Part shown: one piece after another, positions 1 to 9,808 of the stretch | How positions within the stretch are numbered: the first letter of the stretch is position 1 | How the letters are laid out: every line of letters starts with the position of its first letter | NCBI GenBank assembly: GCA_017632345.1 | Contig: JAGBRL010000112.1 | Location: forward strand, 1 to 35,836 | Source: Paludibacteraceae bacterium | GTDB taxonomy: Bacteria > Bacteroidota > Bacteroidia > Bacteroidales > Paludibacteraceae | DNA: 35,836 bases | Direction: 5' to 3' | Notes under the pieces: generated by a model | Seen by the model: the letters and a program-made list of their open reading frames with translations, nothing else | Database searches by the model: none | What the model was told of the DNA's origin: nothing | Program-made: the position numbers and the translations under genes

Positions 1-351
1 CCTTCACCTTCGCCACCGTTTCCATCACCTTCAGAACCGCTTCCGCCTTCGCCTTCGCCACCGTTGCCATCACCTTCAGAACCGCTTCCACCTTCACCTT
101 CGCCACCGTTTCCATCTCCTTCAGAACCGTTTCCGCCTTCACCTTCACCTTCGTTTCCATCACCTTCAGAACCGCTTCCGCCTTCGCCTTCGCCACCGTT
201 GCCATCACCTTCAGAACCGCTTCCGCCTTCGCCTTCACCTTCGTTGCCATCACCTTCAGAACCGTTTCCTCCTTCGCCTTCACCTTCGTTGCCATCACCT
301 TCAGAACCGTTTCCTCCTTCGCCTTCACCTTCGTTGCCATCACCTTCACCA
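1..351 (-). repeat. 45-bp tandem repeat coding for a 15-residue Gly/acidic unit
   Basis: Copies begin at 22, 67, 112, 157, 202, 247 and 292, with a degenerate last copy at 337, an exact 45-bp period. The array continues off the left edge. In the frame of the surface protein each unit reads close to [15 protein letters not shown], with a few alternating positions (N/S, E/G). It follows an Asp/Glu-rich stretch and probably forms a flexible, highly acidic stalk or calcium-binding spacer. Being in frame and a multiple of three, copy number can change without breaking the gene. Confidence 0.95.
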
Positions 352-3300
352 TCTTCTTCATCGCCCTCTTTGTCGTCCTCTCCGTCATAATCAAGGTCTT
401 TGACGGTAAGCACAAGAGTCACGATGCTGTCGCAACCATTAGAATTTGGCAAGATATTGGTCAAAATCATTTTGCCCACTTCAGTCGGTTTCAGATTGAA
501 GCCGTTCGAATTGTAAGTTTCTCCAATTCTGATATTGTCAATCAACGTGTCACGGCTGATTTCGTTGACTTTAAGATATATGTAAGCGATGCTGTCACGA
601 TTTATTCTGTCTTTCAAGATAATCTCGTGTCGGCCAGTGTCTCTTAACACATAGTCGCCAATAACCAAAGAGTCGTTAGAGCAGATTGTGTAATCTTCGT
701 ATTCAGGTTCTTCAGGCTCTTTAATCGTAGGCAAGCCGTCGCCTATAACAAGAAGGTTCAGAACCACGATACTGTCGCATCCGTGAATGTTTGTTCTATG
801 AAGGAAGAACTCTTGCCAGCCACCTTCAGTCAGATGCAAGTCGAAGCCATATTCATTATAATCAGCCTGGTCTGTTGTGTCTGTCAAGAACGTTAAGGCT
901 GTGTCCAAAACGACAAGGTCAAGAGTGACAAAACTGTCGCATCCCCAAATAGTTTTGGTTTCAAGTTCGTAGTGACCAGACTCAATTAGTCTCTTGTTGT
1001 CAAATCTGTAGAACTCGTTAGCGCAGATGGTGTCATTCAGTTTGATGTCGTAGTCCTTGCATATCACGTGCAGGTGAAGAGAGACGATACTGTCGCAACC
1101 TTTGAAGTTTTGCAAAGTTTGAGTGTAAGTAAAGTCGCCAAGTTTAGTCTGCAAAGTGTCGAATCCGAACATTCTGTAAGCTTCGCCGATGAAAATAGTG
1201 TCGTAAATTTCGGTTGTTGTTTTTTCAAGTACGGCGAGAGTCAAATCGACAGTGCTTTCGCAATTGTCGGTTTTGTCGAACATCACAAAATCGTAATTTC
1301 CGGAAACGTAGAATTTTGAGTTTCCGATTGTCAATGTGTCTTTGCACCAGATTACAGTGTCAATGATGCTGTTCTTTTCTGGGCAGTATCTCACAACCGT
1401 CATTTCGTTAGAAACGTTGTTTTCGAAATTACATTCAGGCTGATGACCTTTCAGGCGCTTGTCATTAATGGCGATAGTTACATTCTTATGGAAATCTGAC
1501 GGGAATTTCGCCTTTATTTCCAGAATAGAGTCAACCATTACAATGTCAGTAAGAGTGTCTGTTTTGAGAAGATCTCTGTTTTTGTAGTCCGAAAAGTACG
1601 AAATGTACAGAGGAGATAAACTTTCGCTGCTGCCTATGTTCTTGATAGAGAATGAGCCGGTAAGAGTATCGGACTCCCATCTGAATTGCGGAACTTTCGC
1701 GATTGTCAAATCAGGAGCCATCGTGAATAAGTCGCCGTTTGTGTTTATGTAAGGCATTTGCTGCAAGAATGCGTTGAACGGACTCTTTCCGTTAGAAAAA
1801 TCAGTGGCAATGTCGAACAGAGTCTGCGGCACAGTCAAGTCCTCGTTGATGTTCACAGAGTTGTAAGCCGTCTGGTTCCATACCTTTCGCGCAGAGCCCC
1901 AAGCCCCAGGTGTTTTGCTTTTATAAACAGAAAGATAGCCTTCCGAATCGTCATTGTTCCACTCTTTGTAAGCGCGAGTAAGGACAATTTCCGCATGACC
2001 GTCAGCGTCAACGTCTGCCACGACAGGGAATTCTGCAATAGTGCCGGAAAAAGCCTGGATAGAGTCGCACAAAGGCTTGAGAGTTGCCCCGTCAATTAAG
2101 AACAAATTATTGTCGCCACGGTAAACAAGTTCAGCCTTGCCGTCCTGATTGAAGTCAAAGGCCGTGTATGCAGCCGACTCTTTATAGTCAGGCACAACCT
2201 TCAAAGACATGCTGTTTTCAGCCATAAGGTCGTAATACAGCACATTCATGCCATTAGCTGTGTTGAAGATAATCTCAGGGTGGTTGTCTCCGTTAATGTC
2301 AGCGCAGAATGGGATGGTAGGTCCGCGGAATGACGACTCGATAGTTTGATATGCAATTAGGTCGGAAGATTGTCCTTCCCACACATATATGTTTATCTTA
2401 TGGTTGTCTAAGCTTCCGCCATCCACTTCTTTGGCAAATGTGCAGATGTCGAGGTCTCCGTCGTTATCAAAGTCAAGGACGATAGAGCCCCCGTCAACCA
2501 CATCAACCTTGTCGTTAAGTTTGGCCTGACGCAAAACGGTCATAGAGTTGCCTTCTGTACCCTCATTGTTTGTCAGCACGATTTTGTAGAGGGTATTTCC
2601 GGCCGCCATCTCCAGGTTGTTGTCGTAATTGAAGTTTGCCAGCGCATACATGTAGAACGCGTTGGACATAGTCTTAATTCCGTCTTTGTCAACATGCAAA
2701 TTATGCGGAGACATAAAGCCTTTACCGTCGTTTTCGAGAGTTGCGTTGATAAGAAGTTTACCTGTCTTTGCGTTGTAGATGTATCGTCCGCATACTAGCT
2801 CTGCTTCTCCGTCGTTGTTCACGTCGGCAACAGAGAGCAGGTAGCGATTGTCAAACACGTTTTCGCTCTTCCACTTTAGTTCTCCGGTGTTGCTGTAGCA
2901 GTATGCGTACATATCTTCGCCGAGCAAGAAGAGTTCAGCCTTTCTGTCTTTGTCAACATCAGCAAAGGCCATGCACTGTCCGTGGGTGTTGTAGCTTACG
3001 GTGTTGAGCGTGTCTTCGACTTCGCCTGTTCGTCCGTTTATCACAAAGAATCCGCTAGAGAAGTACGGCGATTTGCTTGTGTTTATGCAAGCAATGATTT
3101 CAGGAATGCTGTCGCCATCTATATCGCCCACAAAAGGAGTAGTCATGCTGTTGACACCTTTTGCAGAATAAGCTTCGGCAATGTCGAACGCATTTGCAGC
3201 AGGAGCCACAGTGCAAGACTTGTCGATTACGTTGTCCGGATATGAGGAAGTCAATTCAGGAGTTACCACATTGACCTTTATGATGTTAGAAGCCGAGTTA

Positions 3301-4193
3301 CAGATGTTCTTCACATCAGAGCCGGCGCTACCGACCCAAACCTTGTAATATCCTGCATAAGCCTGGTCAATATTGGTTATTTTCAAGTTTTTAACCTCTT
3401 TGATGAATTTCCAGTCTTCTACGTTGTAAGACAGAGTGTCGCATCTGTACCATGAATATTTCAACGGCTCAACATAAGTTCCGTTATTTTCAAACGAAGT
3501 GTAAATCACAAGCTCTTCGCCTGCCATCACCGTGTCTGGCTGAGCCACTACAACAGGCGGCTTTGACATCCAAATTTCGATGTCGTCCAGCATGAAGTCG
3601 TTGCCGCTTGCAGTTGTGCTGTTGTTGGCAATTTTAAAGACAAGAGAAGTTGAATTCTGAGGCACGGAGAAATCGAGAGTGAAATTCTCCCACACACCTT
3701 TTTGGTTTACAAGTTCAATGTCGTTTTGCTTAAGGACATTTCCGTCCAGGTCCTCTATGACTAAGCTGAGGAACGCATTTCCTCCAAAGTCGGTCTTTGT
3801 AGAGCTCAAGCCCCACAAAGAGAGCGTCAGATTTGTGTTTTCGCACAAATTGTCAATCTGAGTGTGGTAAAAAATGCCAGCAGAACCAGAACCGTCAGCC
3901 TGCATGAAGTAGCCGCGAGTTCCGTCCTCAGGATAAGTGTGGTCGTAAATTGGATAGAACCATTCCGGATGCTCCCAACTCACTTTTCTCAACGCATACT
4001 TTCCCCGTCCTCGAGGGTCCACGTTGTATTCGTACGTACATTGAGGGATGCCATTTGGTTTCGCAACAGGATCCGAAACCTCATTTCCGCCAAAATCCTC
4101 CTTGAACAAAAGAGTCGCATTGCTGAAATCTTGAGCAAGCGTGTAACTTGCCAACAGTGAGGCAAGCAGCGTGAATAAAAATCTTTTTAACAT
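1..4193 (-). CDS. Large secreted FG-GAP/VCBS-repeat surface protein (3' end off window)
   Basis: The reading frame is open on the minus strand from the ATG at 4193 to the window edge (about 1,397 codons), so the C terminus is missing. Seen: a signal peptide ([21 protein letters not shown]), a jelly-roll-like, carbohydrate-binding-like region ending near FMLDDIEIW, then a long series of Asp-rich FG-GAP/VCBS motifs such as [32 protein letters not shown] and [10 protein letters not shown], which are calcium-loop or beta-propeller blades. These are followed by about six 'GCDSIVxLxLxV'-type modules and an acidic Gly-rich tandem repeat. This architecture is common in Bacteroidetes surface proteins exported by the type IX system, so a sorting domain probably lies beyond the window. 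The binding partner is unknown; adhesion or polysaccharide binding is inferred. A strong promoter lies just upstream. Confidence 0.88.
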   Translation of the reverse strand, partial: MLKRFLFTLLASLLASYTLAQDFSNATLLFKEDFGGNEVSDPVAKPNGIPQCTYEYNVDPRGRGKYALRKVSWEHPEWFYPIYDHTYPEDGTRGYFMQADGSGSAGIFYHTQIDNLCENTNLTLSLWGLSSTKTDFGGNAFLSLVIEDLDGNVLKQNDIELVNQKGVWENFTLDFSVPQNSTSLVFKIANNSTTASGNDFMLDDIEIWMSKPPVVVAQPDTVMAGEELVIYTSFENNGTYVEPLKYSWYRCDTLSYNVEDWKFIKEVKNLKITNIDQAYAGYYKVWVGSAGSDVKNICNSASNIIKVNVVTPELTSSYPDNVIDKSCTVAPAANAFDIAEAYSAKGVNSMTTPFVGDIDGDSIPEIIACINTSKSPYFSSGFFVINGRTGEVEDTLNTVSYNTHGQCMAFADVDKDRKAELFLLGEDMYAYCYSNTGELKWKSENVFDNRYLLSVADVNNDGEAELVCGRYIYNAKTGKLLINATLENDGKGFMSPHNLHVDKDGIKTMSNAFYMYALANFNYDNNLEMAAGNTLYKIVLTNNEGTEGNSMTVLRQAKLNDKVDVVDGGSIVLDFDNDGDLDICTFAKEVDGGSLDNHKINIYVWEGQSSDLIAYQTIESSFRGPTIPFCADINGDNHPEIIFNTANGMNVLYYDLMAENSMSLKVVPDYKESAAYTAFDFNQDGKAELVYRGDNNLFLIDGATLKPLCDSIQAFSGTIAEFPVVADVDADGHAEIVLTRAYKEWNNDDSEGYLSVYKSKTPGAWGSARKVWNQTAYNSVNINEDLTVPQTLFDIATDFSNGKSPFNAFLQQMPYINTNGDLFTMAPDLTIAKVPQFRWESDTLTGSFSIKNIGSSESLSPLYISYFSDYKNRDLLKTDTLTDIVMVDSILEIKAKFPSDFHKNVTIAINDKRLKGHQPECNFENNVSNEMTVVRYCPEKNSIIDTVIWCKDTLTIGNSKFYVSGNYDFVMFDKTDNCESTVDLTLAVLEKTTTEIYDTIFIGEAYRMFGFDTLQTKLGDFTYTQTLQNFKGCDSIVSLHLHVICKDYDIKLNDTICANEFYRFDNKRLIESGHYELETKTIWGCDSFVTLDLVVLDTALTFLTDTTDQADYNEYGFDLHLTEGGWQEFFLHRTNIHGCDSIVVLNLLVIGDGLPTIKEPEEPEYEDYTICSNDSLVIGDYVLRDTGRHEIILKDRINRDSIAYIYLKVNEISRDTLIDNIRIGETYNSNGFNLKPTEVGKMILTNILPNSNGCDSIVTLVLTVKDLDYDGEDDKEGDEEDGEGDGNEGEGEGGNGSEGDGNEGEGEGGNGSEGDGNEGEGEGGSGSEGDGNGGEGEGGSGSEGDGNEGEGEGGNGSEGDGNGGEGEGGSGSEGDGNGGEGEGGSGSEGDGNGGEGE

Positions 4194-4242
4194 TTTAACA
4201 GCATAGTTATTTATAAGTAAATAATTGAAACTTTTCATCCTG

Positions 4243-4273
4243 CAAAGATAAGATTTTTTTTCTAGAGAGCAAA
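4243..4273 (-). promoter_or_regulatory. Bacteroidetes-type promoter of the surface protein
   Basis: On the minus strand TTTG (4273-4270) is followed by exactly 19 nt and then TATCTTTG (4250-4243). This matches the Bacteroidetes sigma factor consensus TTTG-N19-TAnnTTTG. It leaves a leader of about 45 nt before the ATG at 4193. Confidence 0.75.
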
Positions 4274-4479
4274 GTTTTTTGACGGTAATGTGTGCAGTGT
4301 GTGCTTTTTTGTGGTGCGGAAACGCTTTATTGTTTGTGATAAGTGCTTGTAATACAGATGTATTCTGCTTTTTGGATAGTGTGCTGTTTGATGGCTTGTG
4401 AAAAAATAAAATTACAATGGCTCTCTTGTTCAAAATTATTTTTTACCTTTGCGGCTCATCTTTCTTTTTGCGGAGGTTT

Positions 4480-4638
4480 ATGGTTAAGAAGCAGTTTTTG
4501 GTCCGCAGAATGATTGCAGGGAGATTTTTTTTGAAATATAGGAACGCTTTTTGGGCGAGTTTTATAAATTGTGTCAGAATGGTTTTGAAAGATGCTTTTT
4601 TTGAAATCGCAAACGTGGTTTATGAGATCGCCTTTTGA
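4480..4638 (+). CDS. Possible small basic protein, 52 aa
   Basis: A short ORF (begins MVKKQFLVRRMIAGRF) lies in the divergent gap between the surface protein and trkA. It is preceded by GGAGG three bases before the ATG and by a TAnnTTTG-like element (TACCTTTG, 4444-4451) about 30 nt upstream, which could equally belong to the trkA leader. The product is rich in Lys, Arg, Phe and Ile and has no recognised domain. It ends about 20 nt before trkA. It may be chance coding in a leader; nothing else supports it. Confidence 0.22.
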   Translation: MVKKQFLVRRMIAGRFFLKYRNAFWASFINCVRMVLKDAFFEIANVVYEIAF

Positions 4639-4659
4639 TAATATTGTTTTTTACGGAAT

Positions 4660-5991
4660 ATGAAAATTATAATTGTAGGGGCAGGAGAGGTTGGCTCTCA
4701 CCTTGCGAAAATGTTGTCTCGTGAAAGTCATGACATTATCTTGATAGATGAAGATTCTGAGAAATTGCAAAAGATAGAGTCTAATTATGATTTGATGACA
4801 ATAGAAGGTTCTCCAACGTCTATAAAGGATATGAGGGGGGCGGGCGTTCAGTCTGCAGACCTTTTCATTGCCGTGACTCCGATAGAAAGCCAGAACATCA
4901 CAGCGTGCATCTTGGCTAGGAATCTGGGGGCTAAGAAGACGTTGGCTCGTATAGACAATTATGAGTATCTGCTTCCTGAGAATAAGACGTTTTTTGAGAA
5001 ACTGGGCGTGAATGCTCTTATCTATCCGGAGATGTTGGCTTCGGAAGAGATTGTTAATTCGTTGAAAGTGAATTGGGTGCGTCAGTGGATGGAGTTTAAT
5101 GATGGAGCTTTGACCCTTATTGGGATGAAGGTCAGAAAGAACGCTCCTATCGTTAACAAGCGGCTGATGGACCTGAAAAACAGCGAGAACTACCGTATTG
5201 TTGCTATCAGAAGAGACTTGGAAACTATTATCCCGACGGGTAGCGACGAGGTGCAGGCCAATGACATTGTTTACTTCATTACGACGAGGGATTATGTGGT
5301 GCATGTGCGTGAACAGGCTGGCAAAAATGTTATAGATGTGCGTGACCTCATGATTATGGGGGGCGGAAAGATTGCTGTGCGCACCGTGCTGAGCCTTCCT
5401 GACGGCATGAGCGCCAAAGTGCTGGAGAAAAATAAAAACAAGGCGGTGAAGATTGCGGAACAGATGGACGACGCTTTCATTGTGCTTGGCGATGCCAGCA
5501 ATCTTGAGCTGCTGAAGGAGGAGGGTATTGAGGATATGGACGCTTTTGTGGCGCTGACCGATAATTCGGAGGCTAATATTCTTGCTTGCATTGCTGCTAA
5601 GCGCTTTGGGCTTCAGAAGACTATCGCGGAAATCGAGAATATAGACTATATCCCTCTTGCCGAGAGCCTTGATATTGGCACGGTCATAAACAAGAAGATT
5701 ATAGCGGCCAGTTACATTTACCAATATACGCTTGATGTTGACGTGAATAAGGTCAAGAGCCTTACGCATGTGGATGCGGAGGTTGTGGAGCTGACGGCCA
5801 AAGAGGGGTCTAAAATAACAAGCGCTTTGGTGAAGGACCTTAATTTGCCTAAGAATCTGTTCATCGGTGGCGTGATTCGTGACGGCAAGGGCTTCATCGT
5901 GAATGGTATGTCGCAAATTCTCCCGAATGATAATGTGGTGGTTTTCTGCCTCTCTTCGAGCATCAGAAAACTGGATAAACTGTTTAATTGA
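4660..5991 (+). CDS. trkA: Trk potassium uptake regulatory protein TrkA
   Basis: Cytoplasmic NAD(H)-binding gating subunit of the Trk K+ transporter, 443 aa, the usual full length. Two RCK units are visible. The first Rossmann fold starts at residue 1 with GAGEVGSHLA and has the acidic strand end LIDED; its RCK_C part follows from about residue 137. A second Rossmann fold begins near residue 230 (MGGGKIAVRTV) with its own RCK_C at about 360-443. It lies 16 nt upstream of trkH on the same strand, the standard TrkA-TrkH pairing, so the two are almost certainly one operon. A long antisense ORF covers the gene but has no recognisable protein features. Confidence 0.96.
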   Translation: MKIIIVGAGEVGSHLAKMLSRESHDIILIDEDSEKLQKIESNYDLMTIEGSPTSIKDMRGAGVQSADLFIAVTPIESQNITACILARNLGAKKTLARIDNYEYLLPENKTFFEKLGVNALIYPEMLASEEIVNSLKVNWVRQWMEFNDGALTLIGMKVRKNAPIVNKRLMDLKNSENYRIVAIRRDLETIIPTGSDEVQANDIVYFITTRDYVVHVREQAGKNVIDVRDLMIMGGGKIAVRTVLSLPDGMSAKVLEKNKNKAVKIAEQMDDAFIVLGDASNLELLKEEGIEDMDAFVALTDNSEANILACIAAKRFGLQKTIAEIENIDYIPLAESLDIGTVINKKIIAASYIYQYTLDVDVNKVKSLTHVDAEVVELTAKEGSKITSALVKDLNLPKNLFIGGVIRDGKGFIVNGMSQILPNDNVVVFCLSSSIRKLDKLFN

Positions 5992-6007
5992 TCTTTCTTC
6001 TTGCACA

Positions 6008-7474
6008 ATGAAACACAAAAGTTTGATTGACGCGAAAATAGTGTCGAGAACAATCGGCTCGCTTTTGTTTTTTGAGGTGGCCTTTATGTTGTTTTCTGCC
6101 GCTGTCGCCTTTTTTTACGGAGAGGACGACGCTCCTTACTTGCTGCTTTCTGCGGGGGTGACATTTGCTGTTGCGGTGTTATCTTACTTTCCGGCAAAGA
6201 CGGACTTGTCTAAGCTGGGTAAGCGCGAGGGGTATCTTATCGTCACTATAATATGGATCGTCTTTTCTCTTTTTGGGTCGCTCCCTTTTTACTTGAGCGG
6301 CTATATTCCTAGCTATACTGACGCTTTTTTTGAGACTATCTCAGGCTTTACCACAACGGGGGCGACAATATTGGAGGATATAGAGCGATTGCCGCATGGT
6401 CTGCTTTTTTGGCGAAGCCTTATGCAGTGGCTCGGCGGAATGGGTATTATTGTGCTGTCGCTCGCTGTGTTGCCGGTTCTGGGTATCGGCGGAATGCAGC
6501 TTTACGTGGCTGAGGTGCCTGGGCCTACAAAAGACAGGCTGAGGCCGCGCGTGACGCAAACGGCTAAGATTTTATGGACTACGTACGCCTTGCTGACTAT
6601 GGCGGAAGCGTTGATGCTGGCCTTGGGCGGAATGAGCTTGTTTGACGCTGTTTGCCACTCTTTCACAACTTTATCTACTGGAGGATATTCGACTAAAAAT
6701 ATGAGCGTGGCTTATTGGGATTCTGCTTTTATTCAATATACAATCTGCGCGTTTATGTTTATCGGGGGTATAAGTTTTGCGGTGTCTTATTATGTGATAT
6801 TTAAGGGCGATTTTAAAAAACTTGTTAAGAATGAAGAGTTTAAGTATTATACATTGTTCTTTCTGCTCTTCTCTTTGGGGTATTCGCTGGTGGCAATAAG
6901 AACAACAGACCTGTCTGTTGAAAAGGCAGTGAGGGAGGGCATGTTCCAGATTATATCTATCATGACTGGCACCGGTTTCGCAACGAACGATTTTATGATT
7001 AGGGTGCCTTTTATCTGGGTTTTCTTGCTTGTGCTGATGACGTTCGGCGGCTGTGCGGGTTCTTCTTGCGGCGGAATAAAGATAGTGAGGATTATTCTGC
7101 TTATAAAAAATAGTTATCTGGAGTTCAAAAGGCTTCTGCACCCGAACGCGTTTTTGCCGGTTAAGTTTAACGGAAAGGTGGTGAATAGCCAGATTGTGAC
7201 TAATGTGCTCGCTTTTATCGTGCTGTTCATTGTGATGTCTATTTTCAGTATGCTTGTGCTGACTTTGTTTGGCGTGGATTTTGTGGAGGCTTGCGGCGCT
7301 GTGATCACTTGCATCAGTAATGTGGGGCCTGGCATTGGCGAAATTGGGCCATCTGGCACGTATGCGGATTTTCCGGCTGCTGCCAAATGGTATTTGTCTT
7401 TCCTTATGCTGACAGGGCGTCTTGAAATCTTCACGGTGCTTTTCCTTTTGTCACCGCCGTTCTGGAAACGATAG
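6008..7474 (+). CDS. trkH: Trk potassium uptake membrane subunit TrkH
   Basis: K+-translocating membrane subunit, 488 aa. The ATG at 6008 was chosen over the in-frame start at 5903 because it follows the trkA stop by 16 nt and gives the family's normal N terminus (MKHKSLIDAKIVSRTIG); the earlier start would lie inside trkA. The pore loops of the four M1-P-M2 repeats are visible: SGFTTTGATIL, LSTGGYSTKN, TGTGFATNDF and ISNVGPGIGEIG, each carrying the filter glycine. The C terminus TGRLEIFTVLFLLSPPFWKR is characteristic of the family. Works with TrkA, which gates it. A strong hairpin terminator follows. Confidence 0.96.
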   Translation: MKHKSLIDAKIVSRTIGSLLFFEVAFMLFSAAVAFFYGEDDAPYLLLSAGVTFAVAVLSYFPAKTDLSKLGKREGYLIVTIIWIVFSLFGSLPFYLSGYIPSYTDAFFETISGFTTTGATILEDIERLPHGLLFWRSLMQWLGGMGIIVLSLAVLPVLGIGGMQLYVAEVPGPTKDRLRPRVTQTAKILWTTYALLTMAEALMLALGGMSLFDAVCHSFTTLSTGGYSTKNMSVAYWDSAFIQYTICAFMFIGGISFAVSYYVIFKGDFKKLVKNEEFKYYTLFFLLFSLGYSLVAIRTTDLSVEKAVREGMFQIISIMTGTGFATNDFMIRVPFIWVFLLVLMTFGGCAGSSCGGIKIVRIILLIKNSYLEFKRLLHPNAFLPVKFNGKVVNSQIVTNVLAFIVLFIVMSIFSMLVLTLFGVDFVEACGAVITCISNVGPGIGEIGPSGTYADFPAAAKWYLSFLMLTGRLEIFTVLFLLSPPFWKR

Positions 7475-7524
7475 GAATCATGCTTCCTTTGTTTATGTCA
7501 GCAAAGGAGTGCACGATATATTGC

Positions 7525-7565
7525 AAAAAAAGAGTCCGGCAATTGTGCTGAACTCTTTTTTTTTA
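7525..7565 (+). terminator. Rho-independent terminator after trkAH
   Basis: AAAAAAGAGT pairs with ACTCTTTTTTT across a loop that itself holds short pairing, giving a U-run on the plus strand and an A-rich mirror on the other. It lies between the convergent trkH and DUF4250 genes and could stop transcription from both sides. Confidence 0.75.
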
Positions 7566-7587
7566 CGGTTGCCTTAATTCGTCATGC

Positions 7588-7767
7588 TTACCAAAACTTG
7601 TTCAAGTCCTCGTTATAGAGAAAACCTGCAGATGCAAGTTTTTCTGTAAGCCACTCTTTTTCTATGTCTAAAGACATACACAATTCGTCGAGCGACTCGA
7701 ACTCGTCTCTCAGTTTCATATTGACAAAACTGAAGAGCATATTTGCATTGTCCGGTATATTGTTCAT
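7588..7767 (-). CDS. DUF4250 family protein, 59 aa
   Basis: A short gene read directly from the minus strand, from ATG at 7767 to TAA at 7588. It begins MNNIPDNANMLFSFVNMKLR and continues with DEFESLDELC, ending EDLNKFW. The MLxSFVNMKLRD...SLDELC core and the terminal Trp are the pattern I know for DUF4250, a small family of unknown function in Firmicutes and Bacteroidetes. The start lies 3 nt beyond the queA stop, so it is the last gene of the queA transcript. Function unknown. The predicted fold is mostly helical, perhaps a small DNA- or RNA-binding helix-turn-helix (weak inference). Confidence 0.8.
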   Translation of the reverse strand: MNNIPDNANMLFSFVNMKLRDEFESLDELCMSLDIEKEWLTEKLASAGFLYNEDLNKFW

Positions 7768-7770
7768 CTC

Positions 7771-8820
7771 TTATAAAATTAACATGGCGTCGCCGTATGT
7801 GCCGAACTTATATCCCTCTTTGAGTGCTTCGTTGTACGCGTTCATGACGTAGTCGTATCCGCCGAACGCCGCAACCATCATAAGCAAGGTGCTGAGCGGA
7901 AGGTGGAAGTTAGTGATCATTCTGTTTGCCACGCTGAAGTCGTAAGGCGGGAAGATGAATTTGTTAGTCCATCCGTCAAACGGTTTGACAAAGCCGTCTG
8001 TGCTCACGCTGCTCTCGATAGCGCGCATCACTGTTGTGCCTACTGCGCATACGTTGCATCTTTCAGAACGTGCTTTGTTTATAATCTCAGCGTTGCTCTC
8101 TGTTATGAACATCTGTTCTGAGTCCATCTTGTGCTTTGTAAGGTCTTCCACGTCGATTTCTCTGAAATTTCCGAGGCCGGCGTGCAGCGTGATGAACGAA
8201 AATTCGCAGCCCTTGATTTCAAGGCGTTTAAGCAATTCGCGGCTGAAGTGCATTCCGGCTGTAGGAGCAACCACAGCGCCCTCGTGCTTGGCGAAAATGG
8301 TCTGGTAGCGAATCTCGTCTTCCGGCTCCACTGGACGGTTTATGAATTTTGGCAGCGGAGTTTCGCCCAAACCGTAGAGTGTCTCTTTGAACTCATCGTA
8401 AGAGCCGTCGAAAAGGAAGCGTAAAGTACGTCCTCTCGATGTGGTGTTGTCTATCACTTCCGCTACAAGTGAGTCATCTTCTCCAAAATACAATTTGTTG
8501 CCGATGCGAATCTTTCTGGCAGGGTCAACAAGCACGTCCCAGAATTTAAGCTCGTGGTTAAGCTCGCGCAGCAAAAACACCTCTATCTTAGCGCCAGTCT
8601 TCTCTTTGTTGCCGTAAAGGCGAGCCGGAAACACTTTCGTGTCGTTGAATACGAACACGTCTTTGTCGTCAAAGTAGTTGACAAGGTCTTTGAATATCCT
8701 GTGCTCAATTTCGCCGGTTTTCCTGTTTAGAACCAACAGACGAGACTCGTCTCGGTTAGGAGCAGGGTATAGAGCCAACTGCTCTTCTGGCAAATTGAAT
8801 TTAAACTTAGATAACTTCAT
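7771..8820 (-). CDS. queA: S-adenosylmethionine:tRNA ribosyltransferase-isomerase
   Basis: Transfers and isomerises the ribosyl moiety of SAM onto preQ1 at tRNA position 34, making epoxyqueuosine in the cytoplasmic queuosine pathway. The 349-residue length is normal. Family signatures are clear: [20 protein letters not shown] near the N terminus, [14 protein letters not shown] at about residue 57, and the C-terminal half motifs [18 protein letters not shown] and [14 protein letters not shown]. It probably belongs to the ftsX-uppP-truB group seen in Bacteroidetes, although here a 280-bp gap with a repeat element separates it from truB, so it may need its own promoter. No perfect consensus promoter was seen directly upstream. 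Confidence 0.97.
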   Translation of the reverse strand: MKLSKFKFNLPEEQLALYPAPNRDESRLLVLNRKTGEIEHRIFKDLVNYFDDKDVFVFNDTKVFPARLYGNKEKTGAKIEVFLLRELNHELKFWDVLVDPARKIRIGNKLYFGEDDSLVAEVIDNTTSRGRTLRFLFDGSYDEFKETLYGLGETPLPKFINRPVEPEDEIRYQTIFAKHEGAVVAPTAGMHFSRELLKRLEIKGCEFSFITLHAGLGNFREIDVEDLTKHKMDSEQMFITESNAEIINKARSERCNVCAVGTTVMRAIESSVSTDGFVKPFDGWTNKFIFPPYDFSVANRMITNFHLPLSTLLMMVAAFGGYDYVMNAYNEALKEGYKFGTYGDAMLIL

Positions 8821-8865
8821 ATTACACTAATTTTGTTTTTTTATCTGAATTTAGAAATAGGGAAC

Positions 8866-9035
8866 TTCTATAAATTGCGTTTCGTAATTTTTCAGTCAAA
8901 ATCCTTCGGTCGGACATATTGAACTCTTTGTCTATGTTGCTCATATTCGCTCTGTTACGATGTGTGTGCCGTTTTTGCAAATAATGTCAATCAAAAAAAG
9001 CGTCTTATAACATCATCTCGACCTAATTTATAGAA
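8866..9035 (-). repeat. Repeat element copy A, bounded by inverted TTCTATAAATT ends
   Basis: This 170-bp stretch fills most of the 283-bp truB-queA gap, which contains no gene. It begins on the plus strand with TTCTATAAATT (8866-8876) and ends with the exact inverse AATTTATAGAA (9025-9035). Read on the minus strand its first 25 nt match the element at 11971 at all but two positions. Beyond that, short blocks recur at matching spacing (TTGATT, ATTTG, CATCGT, a terminal GTTCAA). No target-site duplication is evident. Non-autonomous MITE-like element or diverged intergenic repeat; nature inferred. Confidence 0.55.
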
Positions 9036-9103
9036 ATCTCCTGGAGGCTTTGTGCAGAGTCCTTTCCGGACACTTGTCCTCACGGCTGTGTCGGGCAGAA
9101 CCT

Positions 9104-9808
9104 TTAGCAGCCTTTTTCTGGTTTTGGCTCTTGTTTCAGAAGCTCTTCAAACTGCTCCATAGATATGCAGTCTGAAAGCGAAACGTCGCCAATGCGGGTG
9201 CGCTCAAGCGCTGTCAGATGCGCGCCGCTGTTCAGAGCCTCGCCAATATCTCTCGCCAAGGCTCTTATGTATGTGCCTTTGCTGCAAACCACGCGAATTT
9301 TCACTACCGGCAGGCTGCATTCAATCAACTCAATTTCATCAATCACAAGCACTTTCGGCTTGATTTCCACGTCTTTGCCTTCTCTTGCGTATTCGTAGGC
9401 ACGTTTGCCGTTAATCTTCACGGCGGAATATTTAGGCGGAATCTGATGTATCTCGCCTATAAATTTGCTAAGCGTCTCTTTTACGAGTTCTTCTGTGATA
9501 TGCGAAGTGTCGTATGTTGCGTCAACCTCTGTCTCAAGGTCGAACGACGGAGTTGTCTCGCCAATTTTTAGCGTGGCGACATACTCCTTTGTCTGGTACT
9601 GAAAACTCTCGATACGCTTTGTCGCCTTGCCTGTGCAGACAATCAGCACGCCGGTAGCCAGCGGGTCCAATGTGCCAGCGTGGCCTATCTTGACCTTCTT
9701 CACGCCAAGGAACTGACGCACCAAATAACGCGCTTTGTTCACAAGGTCAAAAGACGTCCAGTGAAGCGGCTTGTTGAAATAAAGAACTTCTCCTTCCTGA
9801 AAATTCAT
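9104..9808 (-). CDS. truB: tRNA pseudouridine(55) synthase TruB
   Basis: Makes pseudouridine 55 in the T loop of tRNAs. 234 aa, a short bacterial form without an extended C-terminal PUA-like domain. The catalytic motif GHAGTLDPLATGVLI (catalytic Asp in TLD) is at about residues 42-56. YKEYVAxL-type (TKEYVATLKIGE), PPKYSAVKINGKRAYEYAR and CSKGTYIRALARDIG motifs follow in family order. The start overlaps the uppP stop by one base (TGATG), so the two genes are translationally coupled. Fourth gene of the ftsX-DUF3098-uppP-truB operon. Confidence 0.97.
   Translation of the reverse strand: MNFQEGEVLYFNKPLHWTSFDLVNKARYLVRQFLGVKKVKIGHAGTLDPLATGVLIVCTGKATKRIESFQYQTKEYVATLKIGETTPSFDLETEVDATYDTSHITEELVKETLSKFIGEIHQIPPKYSAVKINGKRAYEYAREGKDVEIKPKVLVIDEIELIECSLPVVKIRVVCSKGTYIRALARDIGEALNSGAHLTALERTRIGDVSLSDCISMEQFEELLKQEPKPEKGC

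Noticed and set aside
1..351. Tandem repeat as a CRISPR array
   Set aside because: Units are contiguous with no unique spacers and code in frame; no cas genes.
64..390. Pro/Ser-rich plus-strand ORF over the 45-bp repeat
   Set aside because: It is the reverse reading of the Gly/Glu repeat of the large minus-strand surface protein, which has a signal peptide, promoter and domains.
4651..6018. 455-codon antisense ORF opposite trkA
   Set aside because: The plus strand encodes a full TrkA with both RCK units; the antisense product is rich in His, Arg and Leu without any domain pattern, a frame shadow.
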